Origin: Astropecten irregularis
Taxonomy: Eukaryota > Echinodermata > Asteroidea > Paxillosida > Astropectinidae
DNA length: 64,000 nt
NCBI GenBank assembly: GCA_963971285.1
Contig: OZ020258.1
Coordinates: 1,674,001 to 1,738,000, forward strand
Direction of reading: 5' to 3'
Every line of letters begins with the position of its first letter. The first letter of the stretch is position 1. The notes beneath the pieces are model-generated. The model did no database searches and had not been told where the DNA came from. It saw only the letters and a program-made list of their open reading frames with translations. Shown here one piece after another: positions 10,826-23,918 of this stretch. A program made the translations under genes and the position numbers.

Positions 10826-12114
10826 CAGGGTTTGCCCTTTATTTTTTCTGACAGTAGCCCGCCGGGCTAGTAAATTGTCTTTTTTACTAGCCCGCAGAGA
10901 CTTTTACTAGCCCATGAAATATGTGAAAAAAAACCCAAACAATTAAAACAGGTTTTGACTTTTGTTCATCGTTGGCTACAAATCACTGTCGCTGGTAGTG
11001 GAGTCGGGATGTTCTTCTTAAATCGATCCATTAAAAAACCGTTTCTTCTCTGGAGCACCATGCTCAAATACATCGATTTTGCACTCAGACATGGCGAGTC
11101 AATCACGAAATTCTTTCAAGGTGCGAATCAGAAGCGATCAGGCCTCAAATTTCAATGATTTTAGGGCACTGCCATTTTGGCCCCAAGAAAGTGGACATTT
11201 TAGGGGCACTGCGGCCAAACCCAGAGGCAAAGAGGCCATTTTTTTAATGAAGGAAAGGCACCGAGGCCAAACACTGTTTTGGAGCCTACAAGTACAAAAT
11301 AATGAAGAATCGCCTTAAAACTCCTGTGAAATGACAGGGACAGATATGGAGAGGGGAATCACCTCATTTCATATTTCCTTCCTCCATGGGTACAGGCACG
11401 CCGCTAGTACTAGTACAAGTGGCGTAACAGCCAACCCTCGATCGAAAACTTGATACCTCGAATGACCATATCGTTGCGAGATCCCTGTAAAAATATTCTG
11501 ACCGTCCGTCCTTCCAAAGTACCGTAAATTGCATTTTCCTGATCAGCTAAATGTTGCTTGAATTCCAGTTGGTTATTTTGTCCATTTGGCCAAGTAGAAA
11601 AACTCTTTTCACATGCTCGATTATCGTGAATCGCCTTCCGAAAATGACGATCGCATGGAGAACGTAAACATAGCACAGGCCGCATGCATACCGACTTGTC
11701 CACGCCTGGTATCCGCGCACGTAATAGCCTCAAATTCAAAGCAAACGTGCACTAGCGAAATAGTCCGGAAGTCTACTGTGCATGCATGCAATGCAACGTA
11801 AACACGTGTGTATAGATGATGGTGGTACGGTATGTAGTGGGCGCGCTGTATGGTGCAGTTGCGGCAGGTCGGGCTCGGTACCGTGGATCGTGGCCGGATT
11901 TTCTCGGTAGGAAAACTGTTTTTTTTTTGCGTGGATGTAAGATTGGTAATTTACGGGAAATAAAAGACACAATTTCAGGGGGCACCGCTGCCGAGAAGAA
12001 AAGGGCACACATATTTTAACTAGCCCGCCGGGCAAGTTGGGCAGGGGTTTTTACTAGCCCGCAGCCGTTTTTACTTGCCATTGTACGCCGGGCTAGCGTT
12101 AAGGTCGAGCCCTG
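10826..12114. mobile_element. hAT-like element with long TIRs, 1.29 kb
   Basis: The ends CAGGGTTTGCCCTTTA and (inverse) CAGGGCTCGACCTTAACG start imperfect inverted arms of about 90 bp that share several ACTAGCCCGC units. CAGGG ends are typical of hAT transposons. The five bases ATGAT occur just outside both ends (10821-10825 and 12115-12119); a hAT duplication would be 8 bp, so the target-site duplication is degraded or shifted. The interior has only short frames and no DDE or RNase-H-like catalytic pattern, so it is non-autonomous or decayed. Confidence 0.65.
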
Positions 12115-12597
12115 ATGATGTATATATGTATGCACAAATTGCACACATTATGTACTGTATACATGTACATGTATAATGTGTAGTTTTGTGGACAGTAGAC
12201 ACGTACATGTACGTATACATGTAGCATTTTGTGTTTTTAGACTTCATGTAAATTGTATAAATTATGCAGCCAAATGTACCTCCAGTGATTCATCCCACAT
12301 GTACAGTACATGTAAATATTAGCAACATGCAGGTTGGTTGCTACATGTACACTGTATGCACACATACACGATATCATGTACAAGTACCTGGTAAGATCAA
12401 TAACTGCATTCAGTATGACTCAATGTACAGCGCACTTGTACCAATACATTTTTATTGCACTTTAACATACACGTACAAGGGGTGTGTTACTGTTAGTGTA
12501 CATTTGATAGAAATCAATTGTAATGCACAGTAGGTACTGTAAAGAGTACTCTATTTATGCACACAAATCTCTTAAATGTACATGTATACATTGATCA

Positions 12598-12839
12598 GGG
12601 GCCAATTTCATAGAGCTGCTTAGCACAAAAATTTGCTAAGCATGACATTTCTGTCTTAATAAAAACAGGATTAACAACCAAATTTCCATGTGTTGTGTAT
12701 CACTTGCAATTGTTCTTTGGCTGTTGTTCGCTGACCACGAATATCAAATGGAATTTTCAATGGTGGTTGGTTTTATTGGACAAGCTATTTTTGTGCTAAG
12801 CAATTTTTTGTGCTAAGCAGCTCTATGAAATTGGCCCCA
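12598..12839. mobile_element. Family D MITE, copy 1
   Basis: It starts GGGGCCAATTTCATAGAGCT and ends in the inverse, AGCTCTATGAAATTGGCCCC; 242 bp. Inner arms carry GCTTAGCACAAAAATTTGCT. It is the cleanest of five or six copies in the window. Non-coding. Confidence 0.85.
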
Positions 12840-13033
12840 GGGCTTGTACTGTACATGTAGCCCAGGCCTGCCAGATATTTTGCGCATTCGTTTAGCTCCC
12901 CTGGGTCGACACCAGTCAACCTCGTCCCCATTCTCTCGCTTGTTTTGTGTAGTAAAACACAACCATTCCCAGAAAGGGCTGACCCGGGGGAGCTAAATGC
13001 ACCCATTGTGAGATAATACCTTGGATGCATTAA

Positions 13034-15714
13034 GTGGGCAATTCCACGGTAACTCGCGTTACAAATAATGGGTACATTTTAGGAGAATGTGCCTATATCT
13101 CAGTCATCATTAGGATCTACAAGTTACTTTTTTCACCATGGGTAGAGTAGACATAGACCTACAAAATTAATCATAAAAGAAAAACATTGGACAAACATAT
13201 TGAGATTTGTGGCTCGTTTAATTTCGGTAACTCGCGTTACGGAAAAAGGACATGGTCAATTTCATGAAAGCCTACTTTGGCAAAGTCTCCTCATTCTAGA
13301 CAATCTTGATAAAACCTTCCCTACCTTGAATTGATAGTGGGGTGTGACTTATCAATTAATAATATCAAAGTTGAGAAATAATGAACTGGTAAAATGCAGG
13401 GAGCATATATGTCGGTAACTCGCGTTACGGTAACTCGCGTTACATCATGTCCATTCAAACAGCTCGGCACAAATTATGGACATACAAACATTCTGATGAC
13501 AGTTCATCTTGTTTTAAGTATTTTGACAGATGCCAACCTTTGTAGGTTGAACAAAATTAAACTCTAGAACACTTATTTTACTCATTAACTTCAATTTTCA
13601 AAAGGAATGTGCTAATTAAGAGCTTCGCCCACTCAAATCAAAGTGTTATATTGATCTTAGATATGTTCCGTGATTATTTGCACTATCAATGTGAAAACTG
13701 GAAAGAAAAATTTTCAACTTTGAACAAATACAAAAGTTGTAAGTCAAAAGAATTATATTCAAATTACACTGAACTTGAAAGCTTGGAATTGACAAGTAGT
13801 TTTGTTATCATTTAAACCAGATCAAACAAATGACAATATTTTAGCCAACAACACTAGTACAGCAGACATACATGTATACCATGGGATGGGTAAATGTAAT
13901 ACTTTTCATTCAGTTTTTATTAACATACATGTACAAATAACACTGTTAACACATTTTCAAATACATGTATATTTAACTTGCATAAAAGAAAAAATCTTAG
14001 TTAGTTTTTCTTCTTGGGAAATTAACATTATTTCTATTTCAGGAATTCCATGCCACACATGAATTATTCAAATACCATTAAAAAAAGAAGAAGAAGAATA
14101 CCAACTACCTTTTTTGAACATTTTCTTCAAATTGACAGAGAATTGAGATGGAATACAGTTTTCAGAACTACTACACCATGTACACATGTATAATTATGTG
14201 TACACACTTTAAATAAATGCTTAAGTTTTTAATAATGGACATGTTTATCAAACAAGTGTCCTTCAATAGATGTTGTTTGCAAGCAATGTTTGGATTTGAC
14301 TTCGTACAACTTTTGTTTGTGTTGAACTTGTAGTGACACCTATTAAATTAGCAATTGCTGGGTTTTGTATCTTGAGCAGCATGTTCTTCCTAATAGATTG
14401 CATCTAGGCGTTAGCCATTTCCAGTTTGGCCCTGCTGGCTCCATTATAGATACTTTGTAGTCATCCTGGGCACCTTCACCAGGGTATAGAATGCCAAATC
14501 ATAGTCAACTGCACACATCACACCAATCTCCTACATGTACTTGTAGGCTGCATTTCCATTTGTAGGCATCTCTTCATTGGAAGACTAGATGTCAGTAGAG
14601 AGGAGATAGCAGACAATTTCATTATTTACATGCTTTATTAAGTGCATGCAGAGGATTCCTGTTGGGATGAAAACAGAAAATAGAACATTTCAGCGCAATA
14701 GCAGGGAAACCGTATACATGTAATTCACTTTCATTTCATACGTCATAAATATTTAAGTTTTTTAATATTATTTTGATAATAGATACAGGTACAAATTTAT
14801 TGAATCCACTTACCCTCCAATGATCTTGATGTTGACAATTCAAGATGATTTGGGGTTTCAAGAGAACCTCTCAAACACTGGTACAGTATATGCACATTCA
14901 TAAGTGAAAGTGAGGCCTGGCTTGGTTCAGGATTGCTGCATGTCCTCAATGACCTTGTAATGACCTTACATAATATGCAGATTTCAATTAAAAGGCTACC
15001 CTCTTTTGTTTCAATGCAAATTATAGTCTGCATAACACTGCATCTGATTGTGTTCACTTCACTCTACAGTGTGTAGGTCGATTGAGGGTCAGGATTTGCT
15101 CATAAAGGCCGAAACTCTGTGTTTATAGACGGTAACTCGCGTTACATCGTGGTAACTCGCGTTACATAGTAACTCGGGTTACACTGTTTGATGCCATTTT
15201 TTTCTTTGATGACACTATCTATTTAGGCAAACATTTTGCTTATAGAATCAGGGTGGGGTGAATTTAGAAAATTCTGATACCCAACAAATTACCTCTACTA
15301 CTTTCTTCAGAACAAAAAAATGTTCACTTTTTTGGTAACTCGCGTTACATGACTCAAGTGCTCAACTTTTGCATAATGATGAACATTTTTGGAAGATGGT
15401 GTAGAAATATCCTTTTAGGAAACTGAAGTACATCCAATTTGCTTCCCTAAATTTAATTAATGAAAGTCCTAAAATAATTTCCCCATTAAATAAGTAAAAA
15501 ATCAATTTATTAATACATTTGAGCAGTTTCGATGACTGAAATATCTCTTCTACGCTTGTATCTGTATCTCGGAAAATATTCGACCGATTTATTTAATTCT
15601 TTTTGTTTCTTGGACTTCAACATATGGGTAAAACATAATAAGTAATTTATTTGTGGTGGGATGAACTTGAAATTTTAGTGCCATGTCCACCTTCCCATGG
15701 AATTGCCCAAATGT
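13034..15714. mobile_element. Possible 2.7-kb element with GTAACTCGCGTTAC repeats
   Basis: Inverted 15-mers TGGGCAATTCCA(C/T)GG lie at about 13035 and 15709. Inside, GTAACTCGCGTTAC occurs exactly at 13049, 13227, 13415, 13430, 15132, 15152 and 15335, plus one variant at 15169, concentrated toward the two sides. Repeated subterminal motifs are typical of transposase binding sites. The middle (13450-15130) has no transposase but does contain two tentative exons of the 17741 gene, so the boundaries may instead mark two separate elements. Confidence 0.45.
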
Positions 15715-17741
15715 CTAATTTCTTCCCCTCTATCCTGCGGCATGGAGGAACGTGGTGGGTTGAGTTGTTTTTCCGGTCATTGTCTTTCATAAAACATCTT
15801 GGTGATAATGAAATTATAAGCCTACTACATGTAACTAATAGCATCAACTAGAAAACTGCGGCAGTCAGTGGTGCGTGTTGCACCCACGATTACACAAAAT
15901 CATGTGAGCCACTTTTTTACGCAAGTATTACACATGTAAATTATCCATACATGTGAAACGCCAGGCCAAATTTCCTGGCTCTGGTAAACGGAGAATGTCG
16001 TGCTTACGATTCTCACTACTCACTTCCACAAAGTGACTTACATGTACAGGTGCAGGCTAAGCGCCAAATTTCTGCATTCCTTTTTAGCTGAATGAGTGAG
16101 AAATTAATGTTTTACCTGTCAACTACACACATGCGCATACATTAATATTATATAGGCCTAGGGTATGAAAATTCCTCCATTAATCCAGGAAATATGATCA
16201 CGTTTTTACAGTGTACATGTAAGCACAGAAATGTCTGCTTCCCAGAGCACTGATTCCATTGTAAGCATGTCAACTGTAGCCACGAATATTGCCCAGGAAT
16301 AAACTTACAATGGCTAAACAACTGCATAAATGTACATGTATCCTGTTTATTGTCATTGCAGGAAGGGATTGGATACAAAAGTAACAACAGATACACATAC
16401 TGCACATGTATACTATACACATACAGCCCATGTACCAAATGCCACTTGGTGTCATGTCCGTTACGGTCACAAGAAGTGCATTTTCTCTACAATTGTTCAA
16501 TGAAATGACATAAAATTTACTACATATGTCACTGATACAGTGATAGTTAAATGTGTCTGATAAGACTAATACAAATTGTTTGCAAACTGCCAATCCTACA
16601 TGTACTTTGTGATCCTCTGAATAAGGCAAAAACTGTGTAATTGTCATATACTGTATGTCCATTACGCTGGAATTGCCTAGATGTCACAGGAAACCACTGC
16701 ATGGTACTTCATGTACTATCTACAGTAGCTTGTAGGTCCATAGACATGCACAGGTCCACACTCCACACATTACCGGTATATTCCATCATGTACATGTATA
16801 TCGTGTACACCCGTACGGGTACACCATATATGCGTACTATGTGTACAGACTAAATGCATGGAGGTAGCCTCCATGAAATAGCTTTTTATAAGGGGCATTT
16901 CATTCCACCATGACCAAGTTGGGGCAACATTTGCAATGGTGTTGATAATTCAGTACACCGCATGTAGTAAAAAACTTCTTCACGAACAAACCAAAACAAA
17001 AGGCATGGGGGTATGGGCTCCACAATCACTTTACTTGTGTTGTTTATATTCTCTTGGTCGGACATCCTGGCTTTTTTGGTTACTGAACAATGCCTGACAA
17101 TGTGGCTGGAGTGAAAAGAAGCACGCGTAGCAAAATGCACTATAGTGAAGTTCCATTGTACTTACACAATAAGTGAAATGTTGCCGACCGACAGAATTAA
17201 TTGATTTCATGTCAACTGCCATTAAACCTTTATTTTTACAATAACAAACAATTACATGACTAATGTAATAAATGCAAACAATATTCAGGTTTTCACACTG
17301 CATGCAAATACTCACACCCTACAAAAATGACAGACACATGACAGAGCCTGAAGTCTAACGTTACTCAGTTCCGAGTTCAATCAAGTTTATAATTCTAATT
17401 TTTCAGTGATTCATTGACATTGTCATTGATTGCTTTGTGGGCAATTATTTTAAAGACAGATCGTCAGGAGAGTCGAGTGCAAACTGCAAGCAGTCAAGCA
17501 CGAAATCCTGCATTCTTTCCTCCAAAATGACCCAAGTAAATGTACACGTACCCCTCCCCAGCCCATCCCGTATGGAGTACTGTGTGTAAATCATCACATA
17601 ACCAATGCACGGTACTCGATCGAGTCATCATGGACAGCATTTCACACAAGACTGCAAAACAAAAACCCTAACACTTGACCCTGTCTCCCACTTACCGTTC
17701 GCACCAGCAGCCCCTCTTGGCGACTCTGTAACCTCGGGCAT
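14585..17741 (-). CDS. Tentative multi-exon gene, start at 17741, unknown protein
   Basis: The model is built only from splice sites. Exon 1 is 17741-17696 (ATG in a good context, MPEVTESPRGAAGAN, donor GTAAGT). Exon 2 is 16273-16210 (acceptor GGCTACAG, donor GTAAAA; VDMLTMESVLWEADISVLTC). Exon 3 is 14935-14814 (acceptor CATGCAG, donor GTAAGT; contains HILYQCLRGSLETPNHLELS). Exon 4 is 14658-14585 (acceptor TCCCAACAG; ILCMHLIKHVNNEIVCYLLS, then TDI and TAG). All four phases (1, 2, 1) are compatible. Exon 3 could instead join the exon at 10364-10444. The translation is leucine-rich and helical, perhaps ARM/HEAT-like, but no family is recognised. Exons 3 and 4 fall inside a possible mobile element, which lowers confidence. 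Confidence 0.4.
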
Positions 17742-19082
17742 GGCTACCCTCCTTCGTGTCCCTGCAAATCAAACCGATTTCCCTTGGCAAATATCTCCGG
17801 AAACGCGCCAAATGCTGAGTGAAAATCTACACATAATTTTGTTCCACCATACACCCCAGATGCTCTAGTAATTTTTTTTATTTGACAAGTTGATAGCGCC
17901 CTCTGTAGGCAGGATTTTGACAAGATTAAGGACGCGTCATAAACCGGTTGGCTAGAGCTAGGTCTAGGTATTCGCCCGTTGCAAATGCATTGGAAAATGC
18001 TGACGAGAGCCACAGCCAAAGGTCTGTTTCGTATATAATGGGCCATTTTTCTCCCTTTGCTTTTCCTTTTTATAATAATTATTTAGGCTATACCATTTTT
18101 ATGTTTATGTACACCACGATGATAGAAGTTACCTTTATTACAAAAAATCAAGGAAAAATAGAAATTAAAATACAATCGAATTAAACCACCAAGCATGAAT
18201 TGTTCTTTGAAAATTAAAATTGTGTATTATTTTTGTTTTAGTGGAAGAACTTGAATTCCCAAAACTCTGGAATGGGGTAAACAACACCTAGATATTGAAT
18301 GGACTCGTCTTCCCAGGGTTAAAGGAAAGTATGGCCATTTCAAGCAATTCGAGTACGTAGAGCCAAACTGGAGAGCAAAATGAAAGACGTTGGGGAACAA
18401 CAACAAACAAACAAATAAACATAAAACGAAGGATTAATACAAACTACAAGTGAAAAATTAATACTATTTCCACACGTTGGTTTGAAATCATAAAGTTTTA
18501 CCGATGAATCAAGTAAACAACTTTTATTTGAGATTAAATCAAAATATCTGTAATTAATTAAGAAAATAAATTATAATCTTACATATAGTAATTTTTATCA
18601 AAATATATCAAAGTTGATGTAGTCTCAATGTCTTTTAGTGATTTGCACCTGCAGGGTGAAATAGGCCCTACTGTCTATTAGTTTCACTTTTAGTTCCATT
18701 TAATTGGCAGTTTTGTGAAGGATCGGGCCCCGCCCTGCAAAGGTTTATAAACATCTTTCTTCAAATAAACCATATTGGCTCACTATTCGTTACATAATTA
18801 CCACCGATATTTCTATTAGTGTTGGCCCTCCAAAATATCACCAATCTGAATCTAGCATCACACTGTAGCTGATTTTGATGCCAACCGATATGGCCGTGCT
18901 GACAATAGACGGACTCATAAACCATTTATTTCATAAACCATTATTTCACGAGTATCCTAGCTGGAACCGATTTTGGCGTTGACGGATATGCAATTATGCA
19001 TTTCGAAAACTGGAATGAAATCCATTTTCAAAAACTTCAGTATAACTGTCCTTAATTTGCTTTTTAACATCATACTAGTGGT
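17742..19082. other. Upstream/intergenic region, AT-rich
   Basis: The part next to 17741 is GC-richer and may be a promoter or 5' UTR. Beyond about 18050 the DNA is AT-rich with no exon, RNA gene or clear repeat family recognised. Confidence 0.4.
17894..17909 (-). promoter_or_regulatory. CTCF-like motif
   Basis: On the minus strand this reads CCTACAGAGGGCGCTA, a close match to the CTCF core. It lies about 150 bp upstream of the tentative start codon at 17741, in a plausible promoter position. Confidence 0.4.
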
Positions 19083-19600
19083 ACCATACCGAAATAGAAA
19101 ACTTCACAGATGTATAGGGTATAAAAATGGTGATGGTAGAAACATACCGTTAAAGGTTTTCTGCCTGAAATGCCGTATTTATCCAGAAAAGAGTAAAACC
19201 AGTGACCAACATTATTTCCGATCTTTTAAAGATCAAACTTTAAAGAGGAAAGACTTAAAGGTAGTATCATACTTTGGTAAGACACCAAAACAGAAACTTA
19301 CAGGGTATGAAGATGGTGGTGTTAGAAACTTACCGTTAAAATTGTTCCGCCTGAAATGGTGTATTTATCCAGAAATTAGTAAAACAACGACCGAAAATCT
19401 TTTTGCGGATCTTTTTAAAGATTAAAAATAAAAGAGAAAAGACTACTGTGGCTGTTTTTCACTGTTTTCTAAAAACGTGGGCACCGTATGAGACTTAAAT
19501 TTTCACAGATGACTGTATCGTCCTTGATATTGTTGCCACGGTGATTCTGCATTTCTCTGACAAAAAACAATGTTTTGAAGGCGTACATTTGGACATATGA
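19083..19600 (+). mobile_element. Two tandem family A MITE copies, degraded
   Basis: A partial family A copy (about 19090-19255) is followed directly by a second (from CTTAAAGGTAGTATCATACT at about 19254). Both contain the ACAGGGTATGAAGATGGTGG-type segment. A 150-codon open frame through this stretch is a by-product of the repeat and not a gene. Confidence 0.7.
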
Positions 19601-19901
19601 AACTTATTAATTTATTGCAAATTTATCAAAGTACAGAAAATGAAAAAGAAAAATGTATTGGTGCATCCTTTAAAAAAAAAAAATACAAGCATCCATGATG
19701 ATAATGTAAATTTTTCCAAAATGGAGTTTTCTGTTTTTGCAAATGAACTCTTCATTATTACCTTTAAAAAAGACATGATCCATGAAGTTATCGCAGCATT
19801 GAAGCAATATCTGAGTAAACTAATCCACGATGGGCCTTTCTTATGTCAGAAGCCACCATAATGAAATTCATGATTATAATGTCACAGAATAAGAGATCGA
19901 A

Positions 19902-19917
19902 CCGCAAGAGGGCGCTT
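19902..19917 (+). promoter_or_regulatory. CTCF-like motif
   Basis: CCGCAAGAGGGCGCTT matches the CTCF core at nearly every position. It sits about 430 bp beyond the stop codon of the PPxY gene. Confidence 0.4.
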
Positions 19918-20234
19918 TTCGACTTCAAAGTTCAATAAATTAAATAAACCGAGTATAATTAAATTGATTGCCCTATATGCCTCACAGGTTGGAAATAAAT
20001 AACAAATACTATTCATAAAAGTTCCTTTATTATTTTGTTTTATGCAAATGTATCACCAGAGATCTGTTATCACAAAAGTGCTGTAAATATGTTTCTTCCT
20101 GTATTGTCTCTTATGAAAATAATAATTAATCTTATCCTGCTAGTCGAAACTCTTCAAGCCTCCCAACTCCAAGCATTTGATAAATTGTAGCCTTTCCTGT
20201 CATTATTTTTTGCCTGATGAGCAGTTTGCAGCAG

Positions 20235-20240
20235 TTTATT
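20235..20240 (-). terminator. Polyadenylation signal of the PPxY gene
   Basis: AATAAA occurs on the minus strand 107 nt after the stop codon at 20347. It is the nearest canonical signal and would give a short 3' UTR of about 130 nt. A further AATAAA is near 20030. Confidence 0.5.
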
Positions 20241-20346
20241 ACTTGTAAGTTGAAAATAATTTATGCTATAAATTATTTCAGTTCTAAAAAGAACCCTCCC
20301 AGAGTGATGGAAAATTATGTCCTGAAAACAATCATCAAAAGTTCCC

Positions 20347-23300
20347 TCAGTTCCGAAGGAACATCTCCAGAATATCCTTGGCGAGTTGTAGCCGTCGCCT
20401 GGCAACCACACCGGTGGGAATGTCCAGGCTTTTCCCGCCCTCTGCTCGTCTGAACTCGGAGAAGTCCAGAGATTTGAGAAAGAAGCCCGGACGGCGATGG
20501 ACATCCCAGATGGACCGTACTAGGGCGTGGTCGACGGGCAGGGTGTAGTCCATACAGGTGTGGTGGGATGACTGGAGGACGGAAGTTAGCTGCAAAGAAT
20601 AGGAATAATATTCACCATCATCATTCAATAACACATCGACCTTTTTTATACGAGTTAAAATTTTCATCAAAAAAGAAACTTGGAAATGTTGTCTAATGTC
20701 CATACAGTGGACAAGTGAATAATTTTCTTCCACAGAAAAATCATTGTAGTGTACAATGAATTGATCTTAAACACAAAATGTTTAAAATAATAATTGAGCA
20801 GGCTATATTTTTTTGTCGAAACAAATTTTGATACGAACTTAGTTTTGAAAGCTAACGCCCTCACTATTTCGATGTTAGTGGGGCTCAGCGGACAAGGACC
20901 ACTAAATACAACTTTGGCTCGGCCACTGGTCCCAGATGGGGTTCTTTATGGTAAATTATTTCAAAATCAGGGTTCGGATGTAAATTTTCTGTTCTGAGCA
21001 CGAAAACAGGTGATGCGTTTGAATTTCAGCGGAAAACAAACCCCTGTTTTCTGCCATTGAAACGTTGAGGGCGCACTGACGATATTTTGATACTCACCAA
21101 AGCTACGATGCGTTCGGATTCTGTTCGTGACATGTTGGCAGCGGTCTTGATTGCGCAGTACGGTAATTCTAAAATTGAGAAAAAGAACAAAAAGAACCAA
21201 CTATTCAGTAATGATCAAAAGCTTCTCAAAATATCCCGAAGTTTTAGGAGAACCGAGTCCATGCTTCATTGGTTTGTGAAAGTTTAAAATAATATTTGTA
21301 GTAATCATGTCCAAAGATGTCGCCCAATCTCGTCAAGGCAGATTGGATGGTTATTTATGTTCTTTCATCCCAAGATAAAGGGGAAAATATGCAGCTCTTA
21401 GTTTTCTGTACCCATTTTACCTCTTAACGAAAATATAAAAAAATCTCAACCATCCCTTTCTTCGTTCAACTGATTTAGTTTTCGTGCCTTTCGGTAATTA
21501 AAAGAGCGCCCTCAGTCGGTGACATAAGACCACAAAATTCAAGACAATAAGGCCCTTTTCCAAACCTCGGCTCCGGCTCAGGCTCCGGCTTCGGCGCTGT
21601 CATCCATATGCTGGAAATGTAGGTTGTGGCTTTTCATCGGAGCTGAATCCCTGTTTTCTTGTTCAAAATAGAGTATCTACTTCCAAACCGTAACCAAAAG
21701 CCTCTATTTTGATACCTGTTATTCAAAAATGGAGTCGCGAAATGGAGCCGAAGCCGGAGCCTGAGCCGGAGCCGAGGTTTGGAAAAGGCCCTAAAACAAT
21801 ATCACACAAACTGGGGACAAACTTAGAGCTACAAACATCTTTTTGTAGCTCTATGGGACAACCCATAACCGTAATGTTTACTGAGCAACCACTTTCCGAA
21901 GGTAGACGTACTGTTCTGAGTCACAATCGGGAAATCTAATAATAATAATAACAAAACTTGACTATAGGGGCGGGAAGAAGAGTTGATGGAAATGGTTGAC
22001 GTTGAGGGAAATCGCCAATAAAAGAACGCGAAAGTTCTTACCCATGAGACCGGTGAAGATGCCCCTGTATTTCCTCAGCGTCTGTGCGGTTAGACCACGC
22101 GGGACAACAACGCACAATGCCTCCAGAGAATCCGACATGCTGGTGTCGTTGCTGTTGTTGGAATTCGCGAAATTAATGTCGCCGGTGACAAAACTGATGT
22201 CATTGTCGGAATCACCCTCACCATCTCTGGGTTGGGCGTTGGCATTGATGTTTATACCCATGCTGTTGCTGCTGCAGAAGTCATTGTCGTTTCTGTTGTT
22301 GTAGTTGTGGTTATCGCAGCTGTTGTTGTTGTTGTTTATGTTGTTATTGTTGTTGTTAATGACAACTGAACATTGTGAGAATTGGAAACCCATGCAGAGG
22401 ATGAATTCCACCCAGGTCTTCAGGCTAAGGGTCGTGGGTCTGGGCACGGCCAGGGAAGCCAATCGGATGGGGCACATCTCGGAGTCGGCTTCGTAGTTTT
22501 CGGCAATACGTAGACCCTCATTTACCTAAAAGACACATGAAAAGTACCACACGTAATCAAACAATTATCTTGCTACCATAACTTGATCATTGACAGAAAT
22601 AGAAATCTTCTTTTTGTGACATCAAGGAATGGCGTTTCTGCCGAAGACCGATGAACGTATAATATTCTGACCGAGAGAGACTTCTTTAAATCTAGACTGT
22701 TCCGTACGTTGCAACGTTTTGCGTTCTTTTTCTTCAAATTATAATAATTATTTTAATGTCATTTCCTTTTTTTTTTCATTTTAGCTGAAAACGGTCACAA
22801 ATCTTTTTAAACGAGATAAATTTCATTTGAATAGATCACTGCATTTTGCCGTTTATCGAGGAAATCGAACGACAATTGAGATCTTATGTGGATCGATTTG
22901 TGGAAACACCATGTAATAATCATTCGTACTTTCGCACTTCTATTTCGTTCGCACTTCTCGCAATTAAGGTCTTAACGTTTCGACTAGTCTGCTCTAGTCC
23001 TCATTAGGAAGACTAGAGGACTAGAATTACTGATCTTGTTTTCATAACCATCGTTTCTTTCATTAACGAACGCGTTAAACTTGTAAACTATTTTCAAAAC
23101 TTTGGAAATGGGTGGTAAACTTTACGAAGCAGCGGACATCACTCATGAATGTCGTGCTTAAGAATTAATCTCTGTAAAAAAAATCACTCTGTCCATATTT
23201 TGACCTCAAAATTCGTCAAAACCGGTACACAGATAATACAAGAACATCCGTTCTACTGGGTTCCACTATTGACATTGACGGTGATCAACTCAGCTTTCAA

Positions 23301-23886
23301 GATTAATTATAAGCAAAAGAATAACTTGACAGCGTGATAAAAAAAGAGGAAGGAAAAACAACCCTGAAATTCAGGATATGGTGTGAGATACCATGTCAAA
23401 AACGAAGGGAAGAGACGAGATAAGGAACCACATCCACCGGGCATTATTAGTCTAACTCCCCCGTTGTCTAACCCCTAACTTCCCGTCACAGTAGGGGTAG
23501 TAATATCATGGGGAAGGATATCCTCGGTATAAAACATAGAGCATGATAATGAAATAGTAAATACAGTATCATGACAGTCACAGTTTCTAATTTCTAAAAA
23601 TCCCTGCTGATGATGCAGATCTTCCGTTAACAGGATGCAACTTTGTCATACCATCAATTATTTCACTGTTCAGTAATGGAAGGAGGTTCACAGGTTTTGA
23701 AGATGTCATTTCAAGTTGCATGAGTTACGGACGATTGTAATGTGTGGGGTTATTAGGTAAGACATAATGGATGAGTAGATATAGCAACTTAATGATTAGC
23801 AACAGCAGAACAACAGCAACAAAAGAACAACAATAGAACAACAACAACAACAACAACAAAACAACAACAACAGCAGCAGCAGCAAA

Positions 23887-23918
<32 letters not shown>

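Larger units (their letters stand above)
1..17600. repeat. TACATGTA-rich microsatellite domain
   Basis: The first 17.6 kb is interspersed with dozens of short blocks made of TACATG/GTACAT in both phases, for example near 290-310, 3110-3170, 4390-4460, 6640-6700, 9725-9765, 12150-12220 and 16780-16810. The motif TACATGTA is its own reverse complement, so blocks read the same on both strands. After about 17.6 kb only isolated copies remain (for example near 33350, 34976, 53996 and 55206). The blocks fall in intergenic and presumed intronic sequence and inside some mobile elements. What makes them cluster is unknown. Confidence 0.75.

Noticed and set aside
11410-12035. Minus-strand frames inside the hAT-like element as a transposase.
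   Set aside because: They are about 100 codons, overlap each other in different frames, and show no catalytic or zinc-finger pattern.
18973-19425. A 150-codon open frame on the plus strand.
   Set aside because: It runs through two degraded family A MITE copies; the same peptide pieces appear at 45826-46110 in another copy.
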